A program made the translations under genes and the position numbers. From Flavobacteriaceae bacterium UBA4022 (GTDB lineage Bacteria; Bacteroidota; Bacteroidia; Flavobacteriales; Flavobacteriaceae), in assembly GCA_002384055.1 (NCBI GenBank), contig DGAU01000014.1, positions 124,001 to 188,000 on the forward strand: 64,000 nt of DNA, given 5' to 3'. The first letter of the stretch is position 1. The number at the start of each line of letters is the position of its first letter. Under the pieces are notes generated by a model. That model ran no database searches, was not told the origin of the DNA, and was given only the letters and a program-made list of their open reading frames with translations. Shown one piece after another: positions 1-8,535 of this stretch.

Positions 1-773
1 AAGCAACCCAATTGGCGATCAACAAAAATTTACCCAAATCTGGTTTCATCGTGGCTCAGGGCTTTATAGGATCTGAAGTCGGGCATAATTTCACGACGAC
101 TTTGGGCCGCGAAGGGAGTGATTATACTGCGGCCATTTTCGGTTTCTGCCTCAATGCGCAGCATGTTACTATATGGAAGGACGTCCCAGGGGTGCTCAAT
201 GCCGACCCCCGCCATTTTAAACAAACGAACCTCTTGAATCAAATCTCCTATAGAGAGGCGATTGAGTTGGCGTTTTACGGCGCTTCTGTGATCCACCCCA
301 AAACGCTGCAGCCGCTGCAAAGGAAAGAGATTCCTTTATTTGTGAAGCCCTTTAACGATCCTTTGGCAGCAGGAACACGCGTGGGCATTGGCCCCGATTT
401 AGCCCCCAAAATCCCTTGTTTTATCTTAAAAGACCAGATGGTTTTACTGGAGCTTTCCGCACTGGACTTTAATTTCATGATGGAGGACCATATCGGCGAA
501 GTTTTTAAAGCCCTGCACCGCTGTCAAATGAAGGTTGAGCTCATTCAAAATTCGGCGATTAGCTTTTCGGTATGTGTCCATGACAAATACCAGCGTATGG
601 ACGAATTATTGGCCCATTTACGGCAACATTTTAAAGTGGAGCACCATCCAGAGGTTACGCTTTATACGATACGTTATGGGACCCCCCAAGCGGCACAAGA
701 ACTCAGCAAAGGCGATACTGTTTTGTTGCGTCAAGAAAGTAACCAGACCTTACAACTCGTGTTAAAGTCCTAA
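1..773 (+). CDS. Aspartate kinase, C-terminal part (5' end outside window)
   Basis: This enzyme phosphorylates aspartate to open the lysine/threonine/methionine (and diaminopimelate) pathway. The reading frame is open through the window edge (first full codon at 3). The in-frame TTG at 12 is internal, so the gene is cut by the window and not truncated in the genome. Visible are the end of the amino-acid kinase domain, with GREGSD about 35 residues in and a KDVPGV stretch, the SVIHPKTL segment, and then a regulatory ACT region over roughly the last 110 residues. No homoserine dehydrogenase domain follows before the stop at 773, so it is monofunctional. The next gene starts about 36 bp downstream with its own promoter box. 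Confidence 0.93.
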   Translation, partial: ATQLAINKNLPKSGFIVAQGFIGSEVGHNFTTTLGREGSDYTAAIFGFCLNAQHVTIWKDVPGVLNADPRHFKQTNLLNQISYREAIELAFYGASVIHPKTLQPLQRKEIPLFVKPFNDPLAAGTRVGIGPDLAPKIPCFILKDQMVLLELSALDFNFMMEDHIGEVFKALHRCQMKVELIQNSAISFSVCVHDKYQRMDELLAHLRQHFKVEHHPEVTLYTIRYGTPQAAQELSKGDTVLLRQESNQTLQLVLKS

Positions 774-795
774 AACGGGCTAGCCTGACATGTTG

Positions 796-803
796 TATAT
801 TTG
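796..803 (+). promoter_or_regulatory. -7 promoter box abutting the acyltransferase start
   Basis: TATATTTG matches the Bacteroidetes -7 consensus TAnnTTTG. It ends 6 nt before the ATG at 810, so transcription would start at or next to the start codon. No convincing -33 TTG is seen at the usual spacing. Confidence 0.5.
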
Positions 804-809
804 TCATCT

Positions 810-2666
810 ATGGGGACCAAAACCAAATCGACAACAGGCCTAGTCAGCGCGAAAGAAGTCGCCAAGGCCATAAGGTTAGATCGCCTGGGCGTGCTAGGCA
901 CATCTGTCGGTTGGCTTTTGATGAAGGTGCTCAAAATTGCTACCCTCAATAAAATTTACGACCGCAACAAACACCTGAGGGACTTAGAATTCATTAATAG
1001 CCTGCTCAAGGAGTTTGAAATCAAGTTTGAAATTCCTCCAGAGGACCTCAAAAGAATCCCTAAAAATGGCGCATTTATTACCATATCGAACCATCCTTTG
1101 GGGGGCATCGATGGGATCTTACTATTGAAATTGTTGCTGGAACAGCGCCCACAATTTAAAATTATTGCGAACTTTTTATTGCACCGTATTTTGCCCCTCA
1201 AGCCCTATGTTATGCCCGTAAATCCTTTTGAGGGACATAAAGGGGCGCACAACAGTATTGCCGGTTTTAAGAGTGCGCTGCGCCACCTGAAAAATGGCCA
1301 TGGCCTAGGGATATTTCCTGCGGGCGAGGTATCGACTTATAGGGACAACGCCCTTTTGGTGGATAAACCCTGGGAACTTGCCGCAATGAAGTTGATTAAA
1401 AAAGCCCAAGTGCCGATTGTCCCGATTTATTTTCATGCCGAAAATAGTTTACTTTTTTACCGACTAGCGAAGTTGAGTGATACTTTGCGGACCGCCAAAT
1501 TACCATCGGAGTTGTTGACGCAAAAACAGCGGGTCATCAAAGTGCGCATTGGTCATCCGATATCCGTCAAGGACCAAAATGAGCATGTGACCATTGAGAC
1601 CTTGACAGAATTTTTGCGAAAGAAAACCTATGTTCTGGCCAATCCGTTCGAAAAGAAAAAACTCATTGATTCGCTCCCCAAAACCATAAAAATACCCAAG
1701 TCGCCCAAGAAAATTGCCGGAGCGGCACCGATACAGCCCATTATCGATGAGATCGAGGGCTTGCGTCAGAGTGATTGCCGGCTATTGGAGAGCAAAAATT
1801 ACGAAGTGTATTTGGCTCAGGCGGCGCGGATGCCTCAGGTGTTACAAGAAATTGGTCGCTTGCGCGAAATCACCTTTCGTGAAGTGGGCGAGGGCACCAA
1901 TAACGCTACGGATTTAGATCAATTCGACGCCTATTACCATCATTTATTTTTGTGGGATCGGGAACAACAAAAAATTGCCGGTGCCTATCGGATGGGACTC
2001 GGAGAAGACATTTATAGGGCCTATGGTATCGATGGCTTTTATCTTCAGAAGCTCTTTCGCTTTGAACCAGAGTTATTTGACTTCATGAGTCAATCCATCG
2101 AAATGGGCCGGGCCTTTGTAGTTAAGAGCTACCAACAGCGACCCATGCCCCTGTTTTTGCTTTGGAAAGGCATTGTCCACACCACCTTGAGATACCCTCA
2201 GCACAAGTATTTGATTGGAGGGGTGAGCATCTCCAATAAATTCTCTGAGTTCAGTAAAGGCCTTATGATTGAGTTCATGAAGTCCAACTATTACGATCCA
2301 TACCTGGCGCAGTACGTCAAGCCCAAGAAAGAGTATAAAGTAAAACTCAAAGACGCCGACAAGGATTTTATTTTTGACGAAACAGAAGCCGACGTCAACA
2401 AGTTTGACAAAATTATTGATGAGGTGGAGCCAGGAAGTCTCCGCTTGCCGGTCCTGATCAAGAAATACATCAAACAAAATGCGAAGGTGGTTGCTTTTAA
2501 TGTGGACCCTTTGTTCAATAATGCAGTGGATGGCCTGATGTATATACGCATTGCAGATTTGCCTGAAAGCACCGTTAAGCCAGTCATGGAAGAATTTCAA
2601 GCCGAGCTCGAGCGCAAATATCTCGAGCAAAATGACGCACCGAGCACAAACAATCCAAATACTTAG
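810..2666 (+). CDS. Fused lysophospholipid acyltransferase / GNAT N-acyltransferase (OlsF-like aminolipid synthase)
   Basis: The protein is about 618 residues. The N-terminal half is a PlsC-type acyltransferase with the H-x4-D motif in NHPLGGID near residue 95 and a GIFPAGE block near residue 170. The C-terminal half (about 330-560) resembles the hemolysin/OlsB-type GNAT N-acyltransferase. Known two-domain proteins of this order (OlsF, described in Serratia and Flavobacterium) make ornithine or related aminolipids by sequential N- and O-acylation. The substrate here (ornithine, glycine or another amino acid) cannot be read from sequence. The frame extends to a TTG at 801 inside the promoter box, so ATG 810 is preferred. 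The stop overlaps the convergent DUF1801 gene by 4 bp. Confidence 0.85.
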   Translation: MGTKTKSTTGLVSAKEVAKAIRLDRLGVLGTSVGWLLMKVLKIATLNKIYDRNKHLRDLEFINSLLKEFEIKFEIPPEDLKRIPKNGAFITISNHPLGGIDGILLLKLLLEQRPQFKIIANFLLHRILPLKPYVMPVNPFEGHKGAHNSIAGFKSALRHLKNGHGLGIFPAGEVSTYRDNALLVDKPWELAAMKLIKKAQVPIVPIYFHAENSLLFYRLAKLSDTLRTAKLPSELLTQKQRVIKVRIGHPISVKDQNEHVTIETLTEFLRKKTYVLANPFEKKKLIDSLPKTIKIPKSPKKIAGAAPIQPIIDEIEGLRQSDCRLLESKNYEVYLAQAARMPQVLQEIGRLREITFREVGEGTNNATDLDQFDAYYHHLFLWDREQQKIAGAYRMGLGEDIYRAYGIDGFYLQKLFRFEPELFDFMSQSIEMGRAFVVKSYQQRPMPLFLLWKGIVHTTLRYPQHKYLIGGVSISNKFSEFSKGLMIEFMKSNYYDPYLAQYVKPKKEYKVKLKDADKDFIFDETEADVNKFDKIIDEVEPGSLRLPVLIKKYIKQNAKVVAFNVDPLFNNAVDGLMYIRIADLPESTVKPVMEEFQAELERKYLEQNDAPSTNNPNT

Positions 2667-3118
2667 CCCTTAAAGGCGGATTCGTATCGAGTGATCCAAT
2701 CTTCTGGCGACATCTTCGCACAAAGTTGGCCAATGAGGTCAAAGGGGATTTGATCCATTTTTTTGAATCTAATGCAGCTTTTGCCCATATCTAACTTTGT
2801 TTTGCAGTGCTCGGGGTAGGCCTTGGTAAACCAGTCTAGGAGCTCTGGATCTGCATAAATACCCATATGGTATAGGGCAATAAAGTTTTTTTGATTGGCG
2901 ATATTGATGAATGGCAAAGGCAGTTTGGGAGAACAATGGTAGCCTTTTGGGTAGGTTGCGTGTGGCACAACATAGCCAATCATGCCATAACTGATGGTTT
3001 CTACAAAGCCCTCCGGCAAGTTACTGATAATGGTTTGACGCAATGCCTGTAAGGCTTTTTTACGGTCTTCAGGAAGTTGTTGAACGTAGTCTTCTGGAGT
3101 CTTAATTTCGGTACTCAT
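2663..3118 (-). CDS. DUF1801 family protein
   Basis: A 151-residue soluble protein. It matches the DUF1801 fold family (YdhG-like) by its N-terminal EDYVQQLPEDRKKALQALR-type helix, the ISYGMIGY segment, the FIALYHMGIY segment and a late GKSCIRFKK strand. The family is widespread and its biochemical role is not established. It is the last gene of a minus-strand run and lies 18 bp after the small ORF at 3137. Its stop overlaps that of the convergent acyltransferase gene by 4 bp. No terminator hairpin is visible between the two. Confidence 0.85.
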   Translation of the reverse strand: MSTEIKTPEDYVQQLPEDRKKALQALRQTIISNLPEGFVETISYGMIGYVVPHATYPKGYHCSPKLPLPFINIANQKNFIALYHMGIYADPELLDWFTKAYPEHCKTKLDMGKSCIRFKKMDQIPFDLIGQLCAKMSPEDWITRYESAFKG

Positions 3119-3136
3119 GGGGTTCGTTTCTATAGA

Positions 3137-3280
3137 TTAAAGCGGTAATAAAATCGATCTGTAACCCCGTATTTCAGAGACGTGGCGATCACCTTGGTGC
3201 GCCCAGGTTAGGCTGAGTTGAAATAATGCGATACCGGTCAAAAATGGGCAAAGACCATAGGTTATTGCTAATGATTTCAT
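3137..3280 (-). CDS. Candidate 47-residue small membrane protein
   Basis: Not recognised. The ORF begins at an ATG that shares one base with the TGA stop of the hydroxyacid dehydrogenase (TGATG), the arrangement typical of translational coupling. It ends 18 bp before the DUF1801 start. The product begins MKSLAITYGLCPFLTGIALF, a hydrophobic stretch of about 20 residues that could span the membrane, followed by a polar tail with several charged residues and an ILLPL end. The otherwise empty 161-bp gap is thus almost filled by an open frame in the same direction. Against it: the ORF is short, the tail is undistinguished, and no family is recognised. Confidence 0.4.
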   Translation of the reverse strand: MKSLAITYGLCPFLTGIALFQLSLTWAHQGDRHVSEIRGYRSILLPL

Positions 3281-4224
3281 CACTGGAAGCGTTTTTTGAT
3301 TTTATCCGCGATAACGCGTGATAGGCGTTCTTTGCTTTGGTGGGTCCAGCCGGCAATATGCGGGGATAAAATGACTTGATCCATCGCCAACAATGCTTTC
3401 AAAGCGGGCGGGGTGTCTTCAGTAAAAAGGGCTTCGAAAGAACTTTTTTCGTATTCGATGACATCCAGTCCTGCACCCAAAATTTGTCCTGAATTTAAGG
3501 CGTTGACCAAGTCTTGGGTCACAACACTTTGCCCTCGTGCGGTATTGATCAAGTAAAAGGGATGCGCAAAGCAATCGATAAATGCTTTGTTGACTAGGGC
3601 CCTGGTTTGCGGGGTTAATGGGGTGTGTAAGCTCAAGATTTGTGCCTGCTCAAACAGGGTTTCCAGCGGTACTTGTTCGGCGTATTGGTCACTTTTGTCT
3701 GGCAAAATATCGTGACACAAAACGCGGCAATCAAAGCCACTGAGTTTTTTGGCAAAGGACTGCCCCATATGGCCATAACCAATGATGCCAACCGTCTTGC
3801 CTTTGAGTTCTTCTCCGCGATTTATTTCACGTTGCCATTGCCCTGATTTGACCTGTCTATCTGCCGGGTTAAGTCGGTTCATGAGGCTCAAGACAAAGCC
3901 CATAGCGTGTTCCCCAACGGCATTACTATTGCCTTCTGGGGCGGAAATTAGTTCAATTCCTTTTTCCTGGGCATAAAACACATCAATGGCATCTAGTCCT
4001 GCGCCTACGCGCGCGATGAACTTAAGGGACTTGGCGTGGTCTATGAATTCACGATCAATCTTGATCCGACTGCGGATCACCACGCCGTCATATTGATCGA
4101 TAACACTGAGGATGGCCCTGCGCTCTAATTTATGCCCCAGATGATTGTCAAAACCAGCATCGCCAAGGGCTTCAATCAAGCAGGGGTGATTGGTGTCGAT
4201 ATGGAGAATTTTAAAGGAACGCAT
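3280..4224 (-). CDS. NAD-dependent D-isomer 2-hydroxyacid dehydrogenase (phosphoglycerate dehydrogenase-like)
   Basis: A 314-residue oxidoreductase. It has a substrate domain at both ends and a central Rossmann domain with GIIGYGHMG near residues 147-154. Catalytic positions of the family are present: Arg in INTARG (near 230), the acidic pair region GLDVIEYE, and His in LSPHIAGW (near 290). It lacks the C-terminal ACT domain of long SerA proteins. It could be a 3-phosphoglycerate dehydrogenase for serine synthesis or act on another 2-hydroxyacid; the sequence alone does not decide. It lies 47 bp downstream of mgtE in the same direction and is probably in that operon. Confidence 0.9.
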   Translation of the reverse strand: MRSFKILHIDTNHPCLIEALGDAGFDNHLGHKLERRAILSVIDQYDGVVIRSRIKIDREFIDHAKSLKFIARVGAGLDAIDVFYAQEKGIELISAPEGNSNAVGEHAMGFVLSLMNRLNPADRQVKSGQWQREINRGEELKGKTVGIIGYGHMGQSFAKKLSGFDCRVLCHDILPDKSDQYAEQVPLETLFEQAQILSLHTPLTPQTRALVNKAFIDCFAHPFYLINTARGQSVVTQDLVNALNSGQILGAGLDVIEYEKSSFEALFTEDTPPALKALLAMDQVILSPHIAGWTHQSKERLSRVIADKIKKRFQ

Positions 4225-4271
4225 AGCCTATAATGAGAGTTTAAGATCATGATGCATGCCAAAAACCTAGA

Positions 4272-5624
4272 TCAGAATCCAAGAATGGCCTGGGCAATTA
4301 AAAAGTAAATCAGGATGCCGAAAACATCATTACTAGTGGTAATGAAAGGTCCGGTGGCCACTGCAGGATCGACCCCGTTCTTGTCTAATAAGATAGGCAC
4401 GAAAGTCCCAACCAGCGCTGCGATAAGAATCACCACGACAACAGCAAGACTGATGCTCAAAGATTCTAAATAACTGGTTTCAAAAAAGAAGTGACTTAAA
4501 ACAAGCACTAATAAAGCAATACTCAGGCCGTTAATCAGGGCCAAAAGGGTTTCTTTCAAAAGCCGAGAAATCATATTGCCTTTGAGGGAGTCATTGGCCA
4601 AACCTTGCACGACAATCGCGCTGGATTGGACCCCAACATTACCAGCGGTCGCTTGGATTAGTGGGACAAATAGGAATAAGCGGGGCCACTCAAGTAGGCT
4701 GGCGGAAAATCCGGAGATGATGCTTGCAGCGCCGATGCCGCCAAACATACCAATAAGAAGCCAGGGTAATCGCGCCTTGGTGAGCTTGCCGACACTGTCA
4801 TCAGCTTCTACATCGCTAGAGATCCCTGCCGCCATTTGGTAATCTTTTTCGGCTTCGTCACGGATAAAATCGACAATATCATCGATGGTAATCCGGCCCA
4901 AAAGAAAGCCATGATCATCGATAACCGGTATGGCTTCAAGATCGTATTTCTGCATGATTCTGGCGACTTCTTCGCCTTCGGTCTTGACATGGACGGAGTC
5001 CACTTTTGGGATATAAATATCAGAAATACGGGCTTTTTCGGGCGCCGTCAACAAGTCTTTTAACGAGAGCCGGCCTTTAAGGCGTCCTTCTTTGTCGACC
5101 ACATAGATCGAATGTACCCGGGTCACATTTTTGGCTTGACGCCGCATTTCTCTGAGGCAGCCGGCGGTAGTCCAAGTCTCTTTAACCTTTACAAGCTCTT
5201 TGGCCATAAGCCCACCTGCGGTGTCCTCGTCGTATTTGATAAGGTCTATAATGTCTGCTGCGTGGTCGTCATCTTCAAGGCGATCTATAACCTTGCGCTG
5301 TGTCTCGGCATCTAACTCGAGCACCACATCTGCCGCATCATCGGTGTCGAGCTCGTCTAATTCTCGGGCAATTTCGATGGGAGAGAGGCGGCTTAGGATT
5401 TTTTCACGCACATCTTCATCGACCTCCATAAGGGCTTCGGAGGTCAGGTCGCTTTGGAGAGATTTAATGAGATAGGTCGCCTGGTCACTGTCTAGTGCCT
5501 CTAAAATTTCAGCAACATCGGCAAAGTGGAACCCTTCGAAACGTTTGCGAATGGCCTTGCGTTTTTTTTGGGCAATGAGTTGCTCAAGATCTTCTAAAAA
5601 TTCAGTGCTGAGTTGAAATGCCAT
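4272..5624 (-). CDS. mgtE: Magnesium transporter MgtE
   Basis: A 450-residue inner-membrane Mg2+ channel with the full family architecture. There is an N-terminal acidic superhelical domain (about 1-125, starting [13 protein letters not shown]), a pair of CBS domains (about 130-255, including [17 protein letters not shown]), a linker helix, and a transmembrane domain from about 280 to the end with five predicted helices. The N and CBS domains gate the pore by sensing intracellular Mg2+ in characterised homologues. The start lies inside the end of ksgA (23-bp overlap), so the two genes are co-transcribed and probably coupled. Confidence 0.95.
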   Translation of the reverse strand: MAFQLSTEFLEDLEQLIAQKKRKAIRKRFEGFHFADVAEILEALDSDQATYLIKSLQSDLTSEALMEVDEDVREKILSRLSPIEIARELDELDTDDAADVVLELDAETQRKVIDRLEDDDHAADIIDLIKYDEDTAGGLMAKELVKVKETWTTAGCLREMRRQAKNVTRVHSIYVVDKEGRLKGRLSLKDLLTAPEKARISDIYIPKVDSVHVKTEGEEVARIMQKYDLEAIPVIDDHGFLLGRITIDDIVDFIRDEAEKDYQMAAGISSDVEADDSVGKLTKARLPWLLIGMFGGIGAASIISGFSASLLEWPRLFLFVPLIQATAGNVGVQSSAIVVQGLANDSLKGNMISRLLKETLLALINGLSIALLVLVLSHFFFETSYLESLSISLAVVVVILIAALVGTFVPILLDKNGVDPAVATGPFITTSNDVFGILIYFLIAQAILGF

Positions 5625-6390
5625 CGCTTTCCATTTTTAGGGTGAGCGTAATGAAGTCCTGAACGGACAATTGTTCGGGACGCAAGGCAAAGATAGTATC
5701 TTCTTTCAGTTTTTCTGATAAATCGAAGGTTTTTAAACTGTTACGCAGTGTTTTACGGCGTTGCTGAAAAGCAGTTTTGACGACCCTAAAAAAGAATTTT
5801 TCGTCGCAAGGCAGGTTTTGATTTGCGCAACGCGTCAGACGCAATACACCGCTTTCGACTTTGGGTGGTGGCGAAAAAACCAGGGGAGAAACAGTAAATA
5901 AATACTCAGCCTGGTAAAATGCTTGGGTTAGGACAGATAAAATACCGTAGGTTTTACTGCCTGGGCCAGCACAGATGCGTTGGGCGACTTCTTTCTGAAA
6001 CATACCAGAAAATTCTGGTATCTGGCGCCTCCATTCTAATGTTTTAAAGACGATTTGGGTGGAGATGTTATAGGGGAAGTTACCAATGATGGCAAATTGC
6101 TTTGTGCCAAAAAAGTCACTCAAGTCGACACGCAAAAAATCAGCGACAACTAAATTGAGCTCTGGGTTGTCGAAATGATGGGTCAGATAGTCTACAGATT
6201 CCTGGTCGATATCCATGGCACACAGTGTATAAGGCTTTTGGATCAAGAACTGGGTCAACACCCCCATTCCTGGTCCAATTTCTAAGACTTGATCATAGTC
6301 AGTGCCGACCAAGCTATTGGCAATATCCTGCGCAATAGAAGTGTCGTTTAGAAAGTGCTGTCCGAGATGTTTTTTGGCTCTGACGCTCAT
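5602..6390 (-). CDS. rsmA: 16S rRNA (adenine-N6,N6)-dimethyltransferase
   Basis: This enzyme (KsgA) dimethylates the two adjacent adenines in the 3' hairpin of 16S rRNA during small-subunit maturation. It has 262 residues, the usual length. It starts with the typical [14 protein letters not shown]. The SAM-binding [10 protein letters not shown] lies near residue 36 and the catalytic NFPYNIS (the N-[LI]-PY motif, with Phe at position 2) near residue 104. A C-terminal helical domain follows. The start overlaps the stop of the DUF4286 gene by 4 bp and its end overlaps the start of mgtE. Confidence 0.96.
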   Translation of the reverse strand: MSVRAKKHLGQHFLNDTSIAQDIANSLVGTDYDQVLEIGPGMGVLTQFLIQKPYTLCAMDIDQESVDYLTHHFDNPELNLVVADFLRVDLSDFFGTKQFAIIGNFPYNISTQIVFKTLEWRRQIPEFSGMFQKEVAQRICAGPGSKTYGILSVLTQAFYQAEYLFTVSPLVFSPPPKVESGVLRLTRCANQNLPCDEKFFFRVVKTAFQQRRKTLRNSLKTFDLSEKLKEDTIFALRPEQLSVQDFITLTLKMESDGISTQH

Positions 6391-6698
6391 GAGAATTCTT
6401 TTATGATGTCTAATTCGGTGCGGAAGGCCACGAATTTACCGGCAAATGGCGCACTGGCTGCGCGGAGCTTTGGGGCATCTTCGGCATAATACTGTTCCAA
6501 TACGGCTTTGCTAGAGACACGGTATTGGACCGAATAGGTCGGTCCGCCTAGGTCTTGATCCGTGACGATATGGGTCATAAGGGCCCCGCTAAATTTCTTG
6601 GTGGCCAACATCGCGGGAATGTGGTGCTGTTGCATCCAATCGAGCCATTGGGCTTCGATTTCTGGCTCTAGAGTTATGGTGACGTTATAAATGTACAT
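6387..6698 (-). CDS. DUF4286 family protein
   Basis: A 103-residue protein recognisable as DUF4286, a small dimeric alpha/beta-barrel-like family found mostly in Bacteroidota. It opens [15 protein letters not shown] and ends with a [11 protein letters not shown] segment. Its function is unknown. In this window it is sandwiched between the TPR gene (3-bp gap) and ksgA (4-bp overlap), an order I associate with flavobacteria. The tight packing indicates one transcript but says little about the biochemical role. Confidence 0.85.
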   Translation of the reverse strand: MYIYNVTITLEPEIEAQWLDWMQQHHIPAMLATKKFSGALMTHIVTDQDLGGPTYSVQYRVSSKAVLEQYYAEDAPKLRAASAPFAGKFVAFRTELDIIKEFS

Positions 6699-6701
6699 GG
6701 G

Positions 6702-8480
6702 CTAATCAGGGGCATCTCCTCGAAGGACACGGTATCGCTTTTGTGCTGTGACGAAGTAGATGCTGTTTGTATGGTTAAAGATAATGTTTTCGTAGTGAGT
6801 CATGGCATCTTGTTTCGCGTTCAAAGGTCCCTCGAGGAGCTTTGCCAAACTAAAATGAGCGTCGTCGGCCAAAACACCATCTGAATAATGATCCAAGAGC
6901 GCCTCGAGACTTGTTTTGGCTAAGTCGAATTGTCCGGTTTCTTGATATAATTCAGCAAGTTTGAATAGGGCATCGTCTTCGATACGTGTGCCTTTTTGCG
7001 TTTCCAACAGGGCTTTAAATGCCTTTATGGCCTCGCTTGATCTGTTTTGATGCATCAAAAGGTGGGCATACGCAAAGGCTTTTAGCCCTGTTTGGGTGGA
7101 GTCCTCTACCGTATTATCAGAAATAAGAAGATTGAGCGCCAAGGCGTCGTTGGCCATTTTTTGGGTGCTCGCCGACTTGAGCACCTTGAGCTGGGTTTGT
7201 GCCCACGCAAAGTCGCCTTTGAAATAACTGGTTTGCGCACCTCTAAAGCGCGCTTCTTGAGCTAAGACATCATTTTTTAAAGCACTTTGAACTTGCGCAT
7301 AGGTAATAAGCGCCTCGTTGAATCGTTCTTCGTAGACCAAAATGTCGCCCAAAACCAATCGAATACGGGCAAGGGAATAGGGGTTGGTCATAGCGTCTAA
7401 ATAAAGCTGCAATTCCGTCCTGGCCAGCTGGGGTTGTTTGCGCTCGAAGGCCAAAAATCGGGCATAGTCGAGCCCCATTTCTGTGCTTTTTGCGGACCGA
7501 CCATATTGTAAAATACGCGCTTTGTAGTCGTTGTCAATAGCGTTGCGGTCTGCACTACTGTCAAGGCGGTCCAAAAGCAACAATTGTCTCTTAGCCTCCA
7601 TGCGGTCGTCAATTTTTGGCGCGACATCCAGGACAAAGGCAAATATGCTGTAGGCGACGGTGTGATCACCGTGATCCAGAGCCGCTAAGGCTAAATTAGT
7701 AAGGCCTTTGACCGCGCCAGGTGCGCGCGAAAAAACGGCTTTTTCTTGTAAAAAGGCTTTTTGAAAATCATTCTGCTGGGCAAAAAGCCAACTCAACAAC
7801 TCGTTATATAACACATTTGGTGTGCCGCGTAACCTCTGAAGCAGCGCCTTTTTCAAAGCCTGGTTCCCCCGGTCTTGATCATTGTCGGTCACATAGCTGG
7901 CAAAATACCGCTTGATGGTCGGGATATAGCTGGCGTTGGATTCCATGAGCTGGAGGTATGCATCGAACATGAGATCAAGTAAGCCCAGTTCGCCATAAAC
8001 CTGTGCCAGGGGTAAAATAAAATTGCGGTCTGGGTGGGCGGCCATGACCTGTTCGTAAAGGGATTGTGCCTGTGGCAACAAAACATAATCGGAAAATCTT
8101 CGGCCCAATGAAAGGCTATAGTTGGGCTCTTGAAGGGCAAAATCGATGGCCAATTGGTAATATTCTTCGGCTTGCTGAGGTTGCTTTTGTAGGGCAAAAT
8201 TATAGCCCAATTCGATGTAATAAAGGGGGTAAATTCGCCTGCCGTTGAGTTTCTCTTGAAGGAGCAATTCAGCGGCTATGTAATCTTCGAGCTGCTGATG
8301 GGTCTTAGCCAAACCAATAATGTATTCTGGCTGAAAAGGGTTTTGGGCGACGAGTTTTTTGTAAAGCGGTAAGGCTTTTTCATACGCGCCTTGGTCAAAG
8401 TAATTTTTGGCCAAATCCACCATTTGACTCCAGAGCATCCCGTGGAGTAAAAAACACATAAAAAAGAGCTTTAGCCTCAT
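6702..8480 (-). CDS. Exported tetratricopeptide repeat protein
   Basis: A 592-residue protein. It has an N-terminal signal peptide (short Arg/Lys start and a hydrophobic core ending near WSQ) followed by helical repeats through most of its length. Clear TPR units include DQGAYEKALPLYKKLV near residue 30, another near residue 260 and several near 480-570 such as YQETGQFDLAKTSLEALL. It is likely periplasmic and a scaffold for other envelope proteins; no enzymatic domain is visible. It heads the run that continues through DUF4286, ksgA and mgtE. A near-consensus -7 box sits 4 nt upstream of its ATG. Confidence 0.85.
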   Translation of the reverse strand: MRLKLFFMCFLLHGMLWSQMVDLAKNYFDQGAYEKALPLYKKLVAQNPFQPEYIIGLAKTHQQLEDYIAAELLLQEKLNGRRIYPLYYIELGYNFALQKQPQQAEEYYQLAIDFALQEPNYSLSLGRRFSDYVLLPQAQSLYEQVMAAHPDRNFILPLAQVYGELGLLDLMFDAYLQLMESNASYIPTIKRYFASYVTDNDQDRGNQALKKALLQRLRGTPNVLYNELLSWLFAQQNDFQKAFLQEKAVFSRAPGAVKGLTNLALAALDHGDHTVAYSIFAFVLDVAPKIDDRMEAKRQLLLLDRLDSSADRNAIDNDYKARILQYGRSAKSTEMGLDYARFLAFERKQPQLARTELQLYLDAMTNPYSLARIRLVLGDILVYEERFNEALITYAQVQSALKNDVLAQEARFRGAQTSYFKGDFAWAQTQLKVLKSASTQKMANDALALNLLISDNTVEDSTQTGLKAFAYAHLLMHQNRSSEAIKAFKALLETQKGTRIEDDALFKLAELYQETGQFDLAKTSLEALLDHYSDGVLADDAHFSLAKLLEGPLNAKQDAMTHYENIIFNHTNSIYFVTAQKRYRVLRGDAPD

Positions 8481-8484
8481 GGGA

Positions 8485-8492
8485 TAAAGATA
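8485..8492 (-). promoter_or_regulatory. -7 promoter box of the TPR-ksgA-mgtE run
   Basis: On the minus strand TATCTTTA matches TAnnTTTG in all but the last base and ends 4 nt before the ATG at 8480. It lies in the only gap (55 bp) between serS and this run, so a promoter is expected here. Confidence 0.4.
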
Positions 8493-8535
8493 CTATTTGT
8501 CGGCCAACATCACCGGGTGGCACGGGGCAAATGAT

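Noticed and set aside
2073..2630. 185-codon minus-strand frame inside the acyltransferase gene
   Set aside because: It is antisense to the GNAT domain of the acyltransferase, with no family similarity or upstream signal.
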